Shown: piece by piece, positions 29,334 to 38,115 of the stretch | How the letters are laid out: every line of letters begins with the position of its first letter | How positions within the stretch are numbered: the first letter of the stretch is position 1 | Assembly (NCBI GenBank): GCA_049276455.1 | Contig: JBASWL010000076.1 | Location: 1-64,000, forward strand | DNA length: 64,000 nt | Reading direction: 5' to 3' | DNA from: Georgfuchsia sp049276455 | Lineage (GTDB): Bacteria > Pseudomonadota > Gammaproteobacteria > Burkholderiales > Rhodocyclaceae | Program-made: the position numbers and the translations under genes | The notes under the pieces: generated by a model | What the model was told of the DNA's origin: nothing | Seen by the model: only the letters and a program-made list of their open reading frames with translations | Databases searched by the model: none

Positions 29334-30232
29334 TAGAAGTATCCCTCCTGTTTTTTCTTTTCCATTGAACCAGCGGAATCATGATCGATCATCCGCCCCT
29401 GGCGTTCCGAGGTCTTGGTCAGCAGCATTTCCTGGATAACCTCTTCCAGGGTCTCGGCTTCGGATTCCACCGCACCGCTGAGCGGATAGCAGCCTAAAGT
29501 GCGGAAACGCACCTTGCGCATCATCGGCACCTCGCCTTCGCGCAGAGGCATGCGCTCGTCGTCAACCATGATCAGCGTGCCGTCACGCTCCACTACTGGT
29601 CGTGTTTTGGCGAAGTAGAGCGGGACAATGGGGATGTTCTGCAGATGGATGTATTGCCAGATATCGAGTTCGGTCCAGTTTGATATCGGAAAGACGCGAA
29701 TGCTTTCGCCCTTGTGCTTGCGCGCGTTATAGAGCTTCCACAGTTCCGGACGCTGTGCTTTTGGATCCCAGCGATGAGCGCTGGAGCGGAACGAGAAAAT
29801 GCGTTCCTTGGCGCGTGACTTTTCCTCGTCGCGGCGGGCGCCACCGAAAGCAGCATCGAAAGCGTATTTCTCGAGCGCCTGTTTCAGACCCTCGGTTTTC
29901 ATGATGTCGGTGTGAATCGCCGAGCCATGGGTAAAGGGATTGATGCCTTTGGCCAACCCATCGGGGTTGATGTGCACCAACAGATCCATGCCCAGTTCCT
30001 TGGCCATGCGGTCGCGATGCTCATACATGGCCTTGAACTTCCATGTGGTATCGACGTGCAGCAGCGGGAAGGGCGGCTTGGCGGGGTAGAACGCCTTCAT
30101 CGCCAGGTGCAGCATTACCGCACTGTCCTTGCCGATGGAATACATCATGACCGGGTTTTCGGTCTCGGCAACCACTTCACGCATGATGTGGATGCTTTCG
30201 GCTTCGAGTCGTTGCAGGTGAGTAAGTGTCAT
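29333..30232 (-). CDS. cysD: Sulfate adenylyltransferase subunit 2
   Basis: Catalytic ATP sulfurylase subunit of the PP-loop family. From MTLTHLQRLEAES the protein is 299 residues, the normal length. The PP-loop is YSIGKDSAVMLHLA, and the segments GGARRDEEKSRAKER and SNWTELDIWQYI are family hallmarks. An AAGGAGG ribosome binding site 10 nt upstream shows that this is a real start, although the frame continues upstream without a stop into an IS630-like coding region. CysB-type control would be expected, but the normal upstream region is interrupted by that element. Confidence 0.95.
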   Translation of the reverse strand: MTLTHLQRLEAESIHIMREVVAETENPVMMYSIGKDSAVMLHLAMKAFYPAKPPFPLLHVDTTWKFKAMYEHRDRMAKELGMDLLVHINPDGLAKGINPFTHGSAIHTDIMKTEGLKQALEKYAFDAAFGGARRDEEKSRAKERIFSFRSSAHRWDPKAQRPELWKLYNARKHKGESIRVFPISNWTELDIWQYIHLQNIPIVPLYFAKTRPVVERDGTLIMVDDERMPLREGEVPMMRKVRFRTLGCYPLSGAVESEAETLEEVIQEMLLTKTSERQGRMIDHDSAGSMEKKKQEGYF

Positions 30233-31228
30233 GGACTTCGATCCTCCTTTAGGATTTTTCGCATGATAGGAGCTGCGACCCAGGTTTGATTGAGTAATTA
30301 AATGTTTAATTTGCGAAGAGAAGACATCGAACTGTTTATGCGCCAGCGGCAAAGTTCTATTACCGGACGGCCCGGAAGCGGATTCCTGATGAGGTCCGGC
30401 GGCGACGTCCGCTGTTCCAACCGGGTCAGGCAATTGAAAAGCGAGCAAATGGTCATGCCTTTCCGCCAGCCATGCACTCAAGGATGAGGCACGGCGCCAT
30501 TGCGCGCCATCCAGAATGACATAAACCTTGCCATCAGCTGCCTTTTGCAAACGGTCCAGGAAGTCGATCAGGATCGGCGCCCGCAATACGCCCTCATAGA
30601 CCAGCCACATTTGCTTGCCGCGGTTGGTAACAGCTCGAACTGCACTGCGGCGCTGGGTTTCTGGAGCATCTTTGGCTGGAGTTCCCGATCGCAGAGGAAT
30701 CTCGTCTACCCAGAATATTTCGGCGTTATCTCTTTGTGCGCGCTCGATAATGCTCGGATAGATGGCTTTGCGCCATTTCCTCAGCGGCTCGGAGCCAGCA
30801 TCCAGTCTGGCGAAAGGCTTGACCACAGACAAACCCCAACGCTTCAGGTAATTGGTGATGCTGCGCTCAGGAAGGGTGGCGCCGGCAAGTTGATGAATCA
30901 GCGCCTTGATTGCCGCCACCTGCCACAAGGAATAGGGCAGACCGAGTTTGTCCGGCGCGTGTTCGACCATCCGGCCGAACACGGCAGATTCCTGCTCAGA
31001 GGAGATCAACCGCCCTTCGCCGACACCACGCCCCCGCGTGCGGACTGCAACGGCTTCCCACCCCCCGGAGAGAAAAGCCTTTTTGGCAGAAATAATCGTT
31101 GGTGCGCTGAGCCCGGTGAGTCGCGATACCTCGGCCAGCGGGGTGCCGGTCAGACGCAGACGCACCGCTTCACGGCGCTTGTTGTTAAGCGCTTCTGTCG
31201 TCAAACTGCGTGAGTCGATCCGGGACAT
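30233..31228 (-). CDS. IS630-family transposase-like protein, open in frame into cysD
   Basis: 332 codons with no stop before cysD. An N-terminal helix-turn-helix of the Mu/IS630 type (about residues 10-60, VSRLTGLSAPTI) precedes a DDE-like fold with D175 in FWVDEIPLRSG and D240 in VYVILDGAQWRR. The third acidic motif, normally in a stretch like LPxYxPELNPxE, is missing: after AFQLPD the sequence is unlike transposases and runs through the left inverted repeat. It is therefore probably inactive as a transposase, a decayed copy or a domesticated DNA-binding protein. Translation could give a 631-residue fusion with CysD, but the cysD ribosome binding site argues for separate initiation. Confidence 0.65.
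30289..30314. repeat. Left terminal inverted repeat / AT palindrome
   Basis: Contains AATTAAA-TG-TTTAATT, a perfect 7-bp-arm palindrome at 30296-30311. It lies about 60 nt upstream of the cysD start and matches the palindrome at the other end of the element. Confidence 0.65.
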
Positions 31229-31231
31229 GGT

Positions 31232-31257
31232 GGTAATTAAAACTTTAATTACTTAAT
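31232..31257. repeat. Right terminal inverted repeat / AT palindrome
   Basis: Contains TAATTAAA-AC-TTTAATTA, a perfect 8-bp-arm palindrome at 31234-31251. It lies directly upstream of the transposase-like ATG and 55 nt from the divergent cysQ start, a position where a bound protein would affect both promoters. Confidence 0.65.
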
Positions 31258-31311
31258 AATAGCCCCTATGGCTCGGTTAGGCTAGATATTGTCAAAACAA
31301 GGAGGATTCTC

Positions 31312-32073
31312 ATGAGCCAAAGCCAACTGCTGGATCAGATAATTGCCATCGCCCGCGCTGCCGGATCGGTGATTATGGACATTTATGCCACCGACTTTGC
31401 CGTGCGCGGCAAGAGCGATGCTTCCCCGGTTACTGAGGCGGACGAAAAAGCCGAAGCCGTGATTCTGGCAGCGCTGGCAAAAATCGCCCCGGACATTCCC
31501 GTCATTTCCGAAGAAGCTGCTGCCTCAGGCCGCATCCCAAAGGTGGCAGAACGCTTCTGGCTGGTCGATCCACTCGACGGCACCAAGGAGTTCATCAGCC
31601 GCAACGGCGAATTCACCGTCAATATCGCCTTGATCGAGAAGGGGCAACCGGCGCTGGGCGTGGTACTGGCACCGGCACTGAATCGGCTCTTTGCCGGTGT
31701 CGCCGGGGAAGGCGCCTTCGTCGAGGACACTGGCATACGCCGCGCGATTCGCTGTCGTACTGCGCCCGCCGAGGGACTGACCGTCGTCTCAAGCCGCTCG
31801 CATGGTGACGCGGCCGCACTCGACGCCTTCCTCGCCGGACGCAAGGTTGCGGCATCAGTCAATGCCGGATCGTCACTCAAGCTCTGCCTCGTTGCTGCCG
31901 GCGAAGCCGACCTCTACCCGCGTCTCGGCCGCACCATGGAATGGGATATCGCTGCCGGGCATGCCGTACTCAGAGCTGCGGGCGGGCATGTAAAAACCCT
32001 GCAAGGTGACGAGCTGCGCTATGGCAAGGACGGACTTGACAATCCGCACTTTGTGGCAAGCGGTTTTGAATAG
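31312..32073 (+). CDS. cysQ: 3'(2'),5'-bisphosphate nucleotidase
   Basis: Removes PAP, the by-product of PAPS reduction, and belongs to the inositol monophosphatase family. The 253 residues include the metal-binding motifs EEAA (in ISEEAAASG), DPLDGTKEF and a C-terminal EWDIAAGHAVL. An AAGGAGG ribosome binding site precedes the start. It is divergent from cysD, so the window holds sulfate activation and PAP recycling together; cysH and cysI are not present. Confidence 0.94.
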   Translation: MSQSQLLDQIIAIARAAGSVIMDIYATDFAVRGKSDASPVTEADEKAEAVILAALAKIAPDIPVISEEAAASGRIPKVAERFWLVDPLDGTKEFISRNGEFTVNIALIEKGQPALGVVLAPALNRLFAGVAGEGAFVEDTGIRRAIRCRTAPAEGLTVVSSRSHGDAAALDAFLAGRKVAASVNAGSSLKLCLVAAGEADLYPRLGRTMEWDIAAGHAVLRAAGGHVKTLQGDELRYGKDGLDNPHFVASGFE

Positions 32074-32184
32074 CGAAGCGGCAAAGATGGTGCGACTGCC
32101 GGAATCAAAGTAAGGCCCCTAACCTGCATGGTCAAGCGGGATAGCCATTATTCATTCAAATGCTACCCGCTTCAAGTCGAGGAA

Positions 32185-33342
32185 TCAGCGTCCGAGAAGT
32201 TCTCCCAGTGGCTTGAGCGATTCGACTCGATCGAAGACCACCTTTGTAATTGCCACGAGCGGCGCACCGAGTAACAACCCCCACACGCCCCAAAGCCAAC
32301 CAAAGAACAACAGTGCGATGAACAGTACTGCAGTATTCACGCGCGCGAACCGGCTTTGTAGCCAGGTCATGAACGCAAGACCGATAATCCCTGATAACAG
32401 CAGCGACACACTCGCCACGGCGAATGCATAATACAAGGATCCGAACTGGAGGAAAGCGGCCACACCGCTCGCGAATGCGATCAATGCCGGACCAAGGTAG
32501 GGAACAAAATGAAACACTCCGGAAGCGACACCCCAGACGCCCGCCTGGTCGAGACCGAGCGCCAGAAATGCAAGCCAGGTGCAAACAGCGAGCAGGGCAT
32601 TTGATACGAGTATGGCGAGCAAGTAGCGTTGCACCTGCGTGTCGATCTCTTCAAGTATGCGTATAGCATCTCTCTTGCGTGACATTGATGGCCCGACGAG
32701 CTGCACCACCTTGCGCCGGAAGTGCGCTCCCGACGCCAAAAGAAAATAGGTCAGCAACAGCACGATGGGGGTCTGCGCGGCAACCGTAACGAACAACGCG
32801 GACTGCGTGAAGGTGTAGTCGCTAAGCCATGTGGGTTCGGGTGCCTGCGTTACAACCGTGCGCATGCTTGGGCGCTTGCCCGGCTTGGCGCCTGCATCCG
32901 TGGCAGCCCCCTGGAGTTCGTGGGCAGCTTCCTGCATGTTCTGTAGTGCAGTTGGTGCACCCAGACGCGCGGTGTTTAAATCTTTGCGCAGGGTGCGGGC
33001 GGCTCTTGGCAACTTCTCGATCAAGGCCTCGGCGTCATCGCTCATCGAGACGCCAAGCCAGGAGAAACTCCCAACCAGGATTGCCAGCACCAATGCCGCC
33101 CCCATGCCACGAGGTATGCGGAATGCCTCGAGCCGATCTACCAAAGGATGCAATGCGTAACTTGCGAGAATGCCAATCATCAGCGGGATGAAGAAGCCAT
33201 GCGCCAGATACAAAGCGGCGATCAGCGCAAAAAACGCCAGCATGCCGATCGGTATATGAAGCTTGGAATTATTGAACGCAGGAATTGTGGCAGCAGTTAC
33301 CACTGCGTCCGGAGTGGCTGCCTCGTTTGCGTCATGTTGCAT
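32185..33342 (-). CDS. AI-2E family transporter (PerM/TqsA-like)
   Basis: A 385-residue membrane protein from MQHDANEAATP. It has paired N-terminal helices (LHIPIGMLAFFALIAALYLAHG and the next), a soluble Ala/Gln-rich region, and five or so C-terminal helices with FVPYLGPAL and LLLGAPL, both typical of the family. Family members export autoinducer-2 or act as sodium-proton antiporters; the substrate here is unknown. The frame is open 52 codons upstream with no similarity, so the later ATG is preferred. Confidence 0.87.
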   Translation of the reverse strand: MQHDANEAATPDAVVTAATIPAFNNSKLHIPIGMLAFFALIAALYLAHGFFIPLMIGILASYALHPLVDRLEAFRIPRGMGAALVLAILVGSFSWLGVSMSDDAEALIEKLPRAARTLRKDLNTARLGAPTALQNMQEAAHELQGAATDAGAKPGKRPSMRTVVTQAPEPTWLSDYTFTQSALFVTVAAQTPIVLLLTYFLLASGAHFRRKVVQLVGPSMSRKRDAIRILEEIDTQVQRYLLAILVSNALLAVCTWLAFLALGLDQAGVWGVASGVFHFVPYLGPALIAFASGVAAFLQFGSLYYAFAVASVSLLLSGIIGLAFMTWLQSRFARVNTAVLFIALLFFGWLWGVWGLLLGAPLVAITKVVFDRVESLKPLGELLGR

Positions 33343-33478
33343 TGCTGATTTCACCGAAAAATGCAAAAAACACAGATATCCCCAATGGGACCAATTGGTG
33401 CATTGAGAGGGAGCACCAGTTGCCGTTACGAATCGTAAAATCCTTGAGTTGTATTGTGATCTCACTAAAAACGGCGAT

Positions 33479-33496
33479 CTGTGCGCTGGCATACAC
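33479..33496 (-). promoter_or_regulatory. Weak Crp/Fnr-like site
   Basis: CTGTGCGCTGGCATACAC, 136 nt upstream of the AI-2E transporter gene. The left half matches the repeated motif of this window; the right half is degenerate. Confidence 0.3.
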
Positions 33497-33593
33497 AAGG
33501 CGCCTGCCTGATACGCTCGGCTTGAATTTGTGCGGGTCCGGTACGATCATCTGCTGTCAGATGGCATCGGTGACATGGCCGCCATCAAACGGG

Positions 33594-33624
33594 AAGGCCA
33601 GGAAGCTTGAAGCTTCCTGGCCTT
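33594..33624 (-). terminator. Perfect hairpin downstream of the OmpA-like gene
   Basis: A 15-bp perfect inverted repeat, AAGGCCAGGAAGCTT on each side of a single G, starting 23 nt after the ompA-like stop. No T-run follows, so it may work as an mRNA 3' stabiliser or a Rho-linked terminator rather than a classical one. Confidence 0.6.
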
Positions 33625-33646
33625 CAGGATGAAACTGCGGCTGATA

Positions 33647-34783
33647 TTATTTCGTACCGTTTACTTCAACCTCGACTCGGCGATCAGGCGCCAGACAAGC
33701 GATGAGTTTCTTGGTCGCTTTATTGCCTTTGCAGTCTTCCGGCTTGGTCACGGGTTCTGAGCCGTCAACGCCCTTGGTTACAATCTTGTCAGCCGGGATC
33801 CCTGCGGATTCGACCAGGTAGGCCTTTACGGCTTCGGCACGTTGCGTCGACAACTTCATGTTGTAGGCGTGCGACCCGATCCGGTCGGTGTGCCCAGTTA
33901 CCATGATGACGTCAAAGTCGATGCCCTTCAGTTCAGCGGCAAAATTGTCAAGATCCTCTTTGCCTGTTGGCTTCACGGCTGCCTTGTCAAAATCGAACAG
34001 AGAGTCAGCAGAGAAAGATACCTTCTTCGGTGCTGGCGGACGGGGAGGTGGCGCAACAACCACTGGCATGGGCTCAGGGGCAACGGCAACCACTACTGGT
34101 TCGGGAACTACCTCGCGCGGTGCAGGTTCCTGCGTTTTAGCACCAAAGCGATAGACCAGTCCCAGCGAGACCAGATCGATGTCGCCCTTGTTGCCGACTG
34201 CATCATTGATCCGGTAGCGTTCCGCCTCAAGGCGCAGGCCAAGCGCTGGCGTGAAATGGTATTGAAGCCCCGCACCGAATTTGACGTTCGTGGCGCGCTC
34301 ACTGGGGCTTGGATTGAGTACCGTGACCAAACCGCTCCCGCTGAATCTATCCTTGGCTTCGGCGCGGGTCAATCCAAGCCGGCCGAACGCGGAAAACTTT
34401 TCGGTAAAGGGCAGAATGCCAACCATGTCGAGATTGAACCCCTTGATCTTGATTTGACCGTTCAGTGTTCCTGCCGGCAATGTGGTTGCGGTGAAGCCGA
34501 ATTCACCCAGATCGAAATAACCGCCTTCAAGGGCGAAGTTCCGGTTGAACTGGTAGCCACCAAAAATTTTGTAGCCAGTGTCGCGGTCGTCATCGGAGAT
34601 GCCGGTAGTTGCAAACCCTCCGCTCAACAGACCGCTGGTGATCTTGTCATCGTCGATTTTCGCTCTTGACTGACCAACGTTGAGCCCGCCGTACCAGCCT
34701 GAATCTTCCGCGAGTGCCAAAGGGCTGGCGATGATGGCCAGTGCTGCCAGGCTCAGCATCCCTGAGTGTTTTGCTAATTTCAT
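33647..34783 (-). CDS. OmpA-family outer-membrane porin
   Basis: A 378-residue protein with a signal peptide (cleavage after SPLALA) and an eight-strand OmpA-like beta barrel (about 28-215, starting GWYGGLNVGQS). A Pro/Val-rich hinge follows, then a C-terminal OmpA peptidoglycan-binding domain (about 255-378) with FDFDKAAVKP, TGHTDRIGSHAYN and LSTQRAEAVKAYL. Two cysteines near the end (DCKGNK and IACLAP) match the disulfide of related porins. A strong AGGAGAAA ribosome binding site precedes the start. It anchors the outer membrane to the wall. Confidence 0.92.
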   Translation of the reverse strand: MKLAKHSGMLSLAALAIIASPLALAEDSGWYGGLNVGQSRAKIDDDKITSGLLSGGFATTGISDDDRDTGYKIFGGYQFNRNFALEGGYFDLGEFGFTATTLPAGTLNGQIKIKGFNLDMVGILPFTEKFSAFGRLGLTRAEAKDRFSGSGLVTVLNPSPSERATNVKFGAGLQYHFTPALGLRLEAERYRINDAVGNKGDIDLVSLGLVYRFGAKTQEPAPREVVPEPVVVAVAPEPMPVVVAPPPRPPAPKKVSFSADSLFDFDKAAVKPTGKEDLDNFAAELKGIDFDVIMVTGHTDRIGSHAYNMKLSTQRAEAVKAYLVESAGIPADKIVTKGVDGSEPVTKPEDCKGNKATKKLIACLAPDRRVEVEVNGTK

Positions 34784-34878
34784 GTTTTTCTCCTTGAGAC
34801 GTTACCGTTCCGAATAAAGAATGAAGTCGTCAAGTTATGGTGAACCGTTGTCATGACTCGACGCTGTTACGATCAAGC

Positions 34879-34916
34879 AATAAACGCCGGCAGAAATTTA
34901 TCTGCCGGCGTTTATT
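34879..34916 (-). terminator. Strong hairpin after the DUF3494 gene
   Basis: A perfect 16-bp stem AATAAACGCCGGCAGA with an AATTTA loop, beginning at the stop codon of the minus-strand gene. It sits between that gene and the ompA-like gene and probably ends the upstream transcript. Confidence 0.75.
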
Positions 34917-36973
34917 CATGGGGCTGGCACGTTGATGACGGTGTTGACCACCGTCACGGATGCGCCCAGCGACAACACTCTGCCGTTCAGGATCACTGGC
35001 GTAACATTACCCGGGGTGGAGAATGAAGCACCCGCTTGGGAAATGATGGTTCCCTCCATGGTGCCGCCGCCACCTTCATTGATGGTCGCGAAACTGCCTA
35101 CCTGCCAGAAGACGTTCTTGGCCTGGGCGCCGTTGATCAGCTTGACGCTGCGCGGGAATGCCGCGCCCGGACCGCCTACGGTAAGCGTGGTCGCTGTCTT
35201 GAACACCCATACGGCATTGGCGTCGCCGAGACCGTCAAGCGTCAAGTCGCCAGCAAGCCCGGGAAGCCCGTCTTGTATCAGGAACGAACCACCGGGGGCG
35301 ACATAGACGCCGGGCGGGACGGTGAGTCCGGAAAGATTGGCGGCGACTGGCGTTCCGACAACCGGCGTTGCCACCAGGGCGTTATACGCAGTCAGCGCAT
35401 CGGCACGGGCTACTGTTGCGATGCCGAAGGTGCCGGTGGGTGGCGCCGCGGTACCCGTACCTTCCGTAGGACAGCCAACAGTGGGCGGCGGCGGCGCAGT
35501 GAATATGCCGCCGTTGACGGTGCCGACATTGCTTCCCGTTTCGGTATAAATACAGTTCGGTGTCGCATCGTGGAATCCTGTCACCGCGGTGGAGATGGCG
35601 GTGGTGCCGATGTCGCCATTGATCACGGTATCAAGTCCCTGGTTGGTCATCCCGGCGGAACCGCCAAAGACCCCGAACGTCGCAGCCGATCCAAGCGGGA
35701 ACGGCGAAACCGGAGGTGGCGTCACGCAACTAACTACAGTAAAGGTCCATGTGAAGTCACTGGCCATGGTATTGGCTGTGGGGATTGCCAAGTCCTTGGC
35801 CCCGGCGGGTCCGCCTGTAATATTGGCCGTATAAAGGCCCACGGGGAGAACAGCAAGCGGCGTGAAGGTTGCAATGCGGCCGGTGGGGACATCAAGCACC
35901 ACGGATGATGGCGTAACAACTGTCGCGCCGGGGCCTGTCACGGTGAAATTCGCCGCAACTGTTGGATCATCCATTCGAATAGCGGAGGCGTTGAAGGTCG
36001 CGTTGATGGCCGCAGTGGGACATATATCGGGGGCAACATCGGCAGGGGTTGTAGAAATCACCGTAATAGGTGCTGGCGGAATTACTGCTGCCGCTGTGGT
36101 GAAAGTCCATATGTAGTTGCTTGCAGCAGGCAAGGCGGCTTGATTGCCTGCCAGTGCATTGAGCGCCAGATCCGTCGCCGCGGTTGTAACTGTGGCGGTA
36201 TAGGTCGTGCTGGCGGAGAGAACTGCCGTTGGCGTATAGGTCGCGGTTCTGCTGCCGACTGCATAGGTCGCGGCGCCACCTACAGGAGAGGGAGATACGC
36301 AAGGTGCCACGCATGTCACCGTAAAAGTGCCGGCTGTGGTGATCGATGCAGGAGCCATATCCTCGGTAAAGACGGCGGTGATTGCCGCATTGGCTATCGC
36401 ACCGGTAGTCGGAGTCGGAAGCGGAAGCGTCGTGGCCGGGACGGTAAGCGTCACTCTGGGCCGTGTGGTGTCTGGCGTTACGCCCGTTGCAAAGGTCCAT
36501 ACATAATTGACAGCCAATACAGTGCCTGTCGTGTCCTGGACCGCAGTGGTGATCGTGGCAGTACAGTCGGCACTGGCAGGAAGATCGGTTGCAGCCGGAA
36601 GTGGCAGCGTTGCCACATTGCCCGCTGCCAGGTAGGTAACTGTTCCTCCTCCTGTTACCTGCGTTTTGGGCGATCCGACGACTCCGGTAGTTCCGGGTGC
36701 GCCGCATGCCAGCGTAAAGCTTGCCGTCGTCAGCGTGGCGGGATCCATCGCCTTGCTGAAGGCGGCAGTGATTATTTTTGTGCTGATAGGAACCCCAGTG
36801 GCATTAGCCAGAGGAGCCAAAGCAGTCACGGTGGGCGCGAGCGTGACATCGCCCGAGCCCAGGATGGGATCTCGCCCGCCATCCCCGCCTCCGCCACATC
36901 CTGCCACCCAGGCACTAAGCAGAAATGCCATCAATAACACAAGATATCTTGAACAGCCGTCGTATTTCTTCAT
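34916..36973 (-). CDS. Lipoprotein with three bacterial Ig-like domains and a DUF3494 ice-binding-like domain
   Basis: A 685-residue surface lipoprotein. The signal peptide ends in the lipobox WVAGC followed by a Gly run. Three Big_5-type Ig-like repeats (about 45-165, 170-295 and 305-415) each end in the pattern Y/F-WTF. The C-terminal DUF3494 domain (about 430-685) has FGVFGGSAGMTNQG, NGDIGTT and the VWVFKTATTLTVGG and NVFWQVGS segments. DUF3494 is the fold of ice-binding proteins, but most family members have no proven ice activity; adhesion is equally possible. The ATG at 36973 behind AAAAGGTGAGG is preferred over a GTG three codons earlier. Confidence 0.85.
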   Translation of the reverse strand: MKKYDGCSRYLVLLMAFLLSAWVAGCGGGGDGGRDPILGSGDVTLAPTVTALAPLANATGVPISTKIITAAFSKAMDPATLTTASFTLACGAPGTTGVVGSPKTQVTGGGTVTYLAAGNVATLPLPAATDLPASADCTATITTAVQDTTGTVLAVNYVWTFATGVTPDTTRPRVTLTVPATTLPLPTPTTGAIANAAITAVFTEDMAPASITTAGTFTVTCVAPCVSPSPVGGAATYAVGSRTATYTPTAVLSASTTYTATVTTAATDLALNALAGNQAALPAASNYIWTFTTAAAVIPPAPITVISTTPADVAPDICPTAAINATFNASAIRMDDPTVAANFTVTGPGATVVTPSSVVLDVPTGRIATFTPLAVLPVGLYTANITGGPAGAKDLAIPTANTMASDFTWTFTVVSCVTPPPVSPFPLGSAATFGVFGGSAGMTNQGLDTVINGDIGTTAISTAVTGFHDATPNCIYTETGSNVGTVNGGIFTAPPPPTVGCPTEGTGTAAPPTGTFGIATVARADALTAYNALVATPVVGTPVAANLSGLTVPPGVYVAPGGSFLIQDGLPGLAGDLTLDGLGDANAVWVFKTATTLTVGGPGAAFPRSVKLINGAQAKNVFWQVGSFATINEGGGGTMEGTIISQAGASFSTPGNVTPVILNGRVLSLGASVTVVNTVINVPAP

Positions 36974-37098
36974 ATGCCTCACCTTTTCATCTGATCCGTA
37001 AAACCATCAATGTCATCGACGAATCCTGTCGATGCATGCGCTTTATGCCTAGAGCAGTGCCCCATGTTTTTAAGTATTACTTTCCAACGCAATAGGTT

Positions 37099-37116
37099 CT
37101 GTACGGTGGCGCACAT
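37099..37116 (-). promoter_or_regulatory. Crp/Fnr-like operator upstream of DUF3494 lipoprotein
   Basis: CTGTACGGTGGCGCACAT, 125 nt upstream of the lipoprotein start. It fits TGTRC-N6-GYACA exactly. Confidence 0.6.
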
Positions 37117-37400
37117 AGGCGAGACATTATTTCTTTTGCCAATAAATATACCGACCAGAAAAGAACGCACCGGAGCAACGATCATCAGCTCATCAAGCGG
37201 TACGCCCTGTATGCTGCCGAATATGGAAATGCGTAATGAGTGGCGTTCCGGGGCGGCATCAGGAATGCGCCGATATGCACAGGTATGGCAAAGTGAAGCT
37301 CGAATCCACCCGACTGCTTGGGCTAATCACTGCGGCCTGGTTAGCCGGGCACTGGCTGGCAGAGCACGGCTTGCGGATGTTTCTCCGCGGCATGTTGCTC

Positions 37401-37418
37401 TGTGCGCTGACGTACAGA
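37401..37418 (+). promoter_or_regulatory. Crp/Fnr-like operator upstream of the DUF3096 gene
   Basis: CTGTGCGCTGACGTACAG, 55 nt upstream of the start. It fits TGTRC-N6-GYACA and is nearly symmetric over the whole 18 bp. Confidence 0.6.
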
Positions 37419-37473
37419 ATACGCCGCGACAAAGGGAATACCCTCAAGAACTCTGCTTGCAAAGGAAATCGTC

Positions 37474-37623
37474 ATGAACATCACATTGAGTCTGGCACCA
37501 CTGGTATCGCTGATTTCCGGTGTACTTATTCTGATCATGCCCAGACTGCTGAACTTTATCGTCGCCACCTACCTTATCGTCATCGGATTGCTGGGGCTGT
37601 TCGGCGACATCCACCTTAGATAA
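37474..37623 (+). CDS. DUF3096 family small membrane protein
   Basis: 49 residues, MNITLSLAPLVSLISGVLIL to DIHLR. Two hydrophobic helices are separated by IMPRLLNF, and a second segment reads VATYLIVIGLLGLFG. This is the DUF3096 pattern, and the function is unknown. A GGAAA ribosome binding site is present. Such genes are often found with stress-inducible membrane genes, which fits the motif upstream. Confidence 0.8.
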   Translation: MNITLSLAPLVSLISGVLILIMPRLLNFIVATYLIVIGLLGLFGDIHLR

Positions 37624-37774
37624 ACGGAACAATCGCGCACAAAGGCATAGCGCGCGGGCTGTACTTCACGGATTGTGGTGCTATTCGGTTTGAATGAAAG
37701 CAGGGAATCTCTATTCCTTGTCCTGTGGATGCTTGCGCATTTGTCAGCAATCATCCTGAGCCGAACTAGAAAAA

Positions 37775-37918
37775 CGCTGATTAAGTCCCCGCCGTCATTG
37801 CGCGCGAAGCGAACCAATCCATGTTGCAAGTAGCATCTTGTGCTTATGGATCGCCACGGGCCTTTGGCCTGCCGCGCCTTGCTCGCAGCAAGCCTCACCT
37901 CGACGACAGACTTAGTCC
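37775..37918. repeat. Dispersed inverted-repeat element, copy 1
   Basis: Starts CGCTGATTAAGTCC, continues CCGTCATTGCGCGCGAAGCG, and ends with CGACGACAGACTTAG. It is about 85 % like copy 2 by eye over its central part (GCAAGTAGCAT, CTTATGGATCGCC, TTGGCCTGCCGCGC). It lies between the DUF3096 gene and the PLDc_N gene in a 303-bp gap with no other feature. Confidence 0.75.
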
Positions 37919-37926
37919 GTATTTCC

Positions 37927-38115
37927 CTATGTCTTGCTGCCCCGTGGTCCAAGGAAATACCAGAGGATCAGGCCGAGCAGCGGCAGCAGTATTACCGCGA
38001 GGACCCATATCAGCTTCTTCTCATTGGAAACGGCGCTTTGAAAAATATTGATGATCGCCCAGATATCGCCAGCGAGTATCAGCAGGCCCCAGAGGCCGTT
38101 GTATCCAATATTCAT
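37927..38115 (-). CDS. PLDc_N domain small membrane protein
   Basis: 62 residues with two membrane helices (GLWGLLILAGDIWAIINIF and LIWVLAVILLPLLGLILWYFLGP). The WVLAVILLPLLGLILWYFLGPR segment is the phospholipase D/nuclease N-terminal domain also found in cardiolipin synthases; the catalytic HKD domains are absent. Its ATG overlaps the stop of the crp-like gene upstream as ATGA, so the two form an operon. Confidence 0.8.
   Translation of the reverse strand: MNIGYNGLWGLLILAGDIWAIINIFQSAVSNEKKLIWVLAVILLPLLGLILWYFLGPRGSKT

Larger units (their letters stand above)
30289..31257 (-). mobile_element. IS630-like element (about 970 bp) between cysQ and cysD
   Basis: Imperfect terminal inverted repeats of about 26 bp, 21 of 26 matching, bound the transposase-like frame. 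The left end starts ATTGAGTAATTAAA and the right end, read inward on the minus strand, starts ATTAAGTAATTAAA. The inner part of each repeat is itself a palindrome. No clear target duplication beyond a possible TA is seen, so the exact ends are uncertain by a few bases. Confidence 0.6.
36974..37473. other. Divergent intergenic region with two Crp/Fnr-like sites
   Basis: 500 bp without a supportable gene, between the DUF3494 lipoprotein and the DUF3096 gene. It carries motif copies at 37099-37116 and 37401-37418, each facing one of the two genes. Short open frames on both strands overlap these sites and lack ribosome binding sites. Confidence 0.5.
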
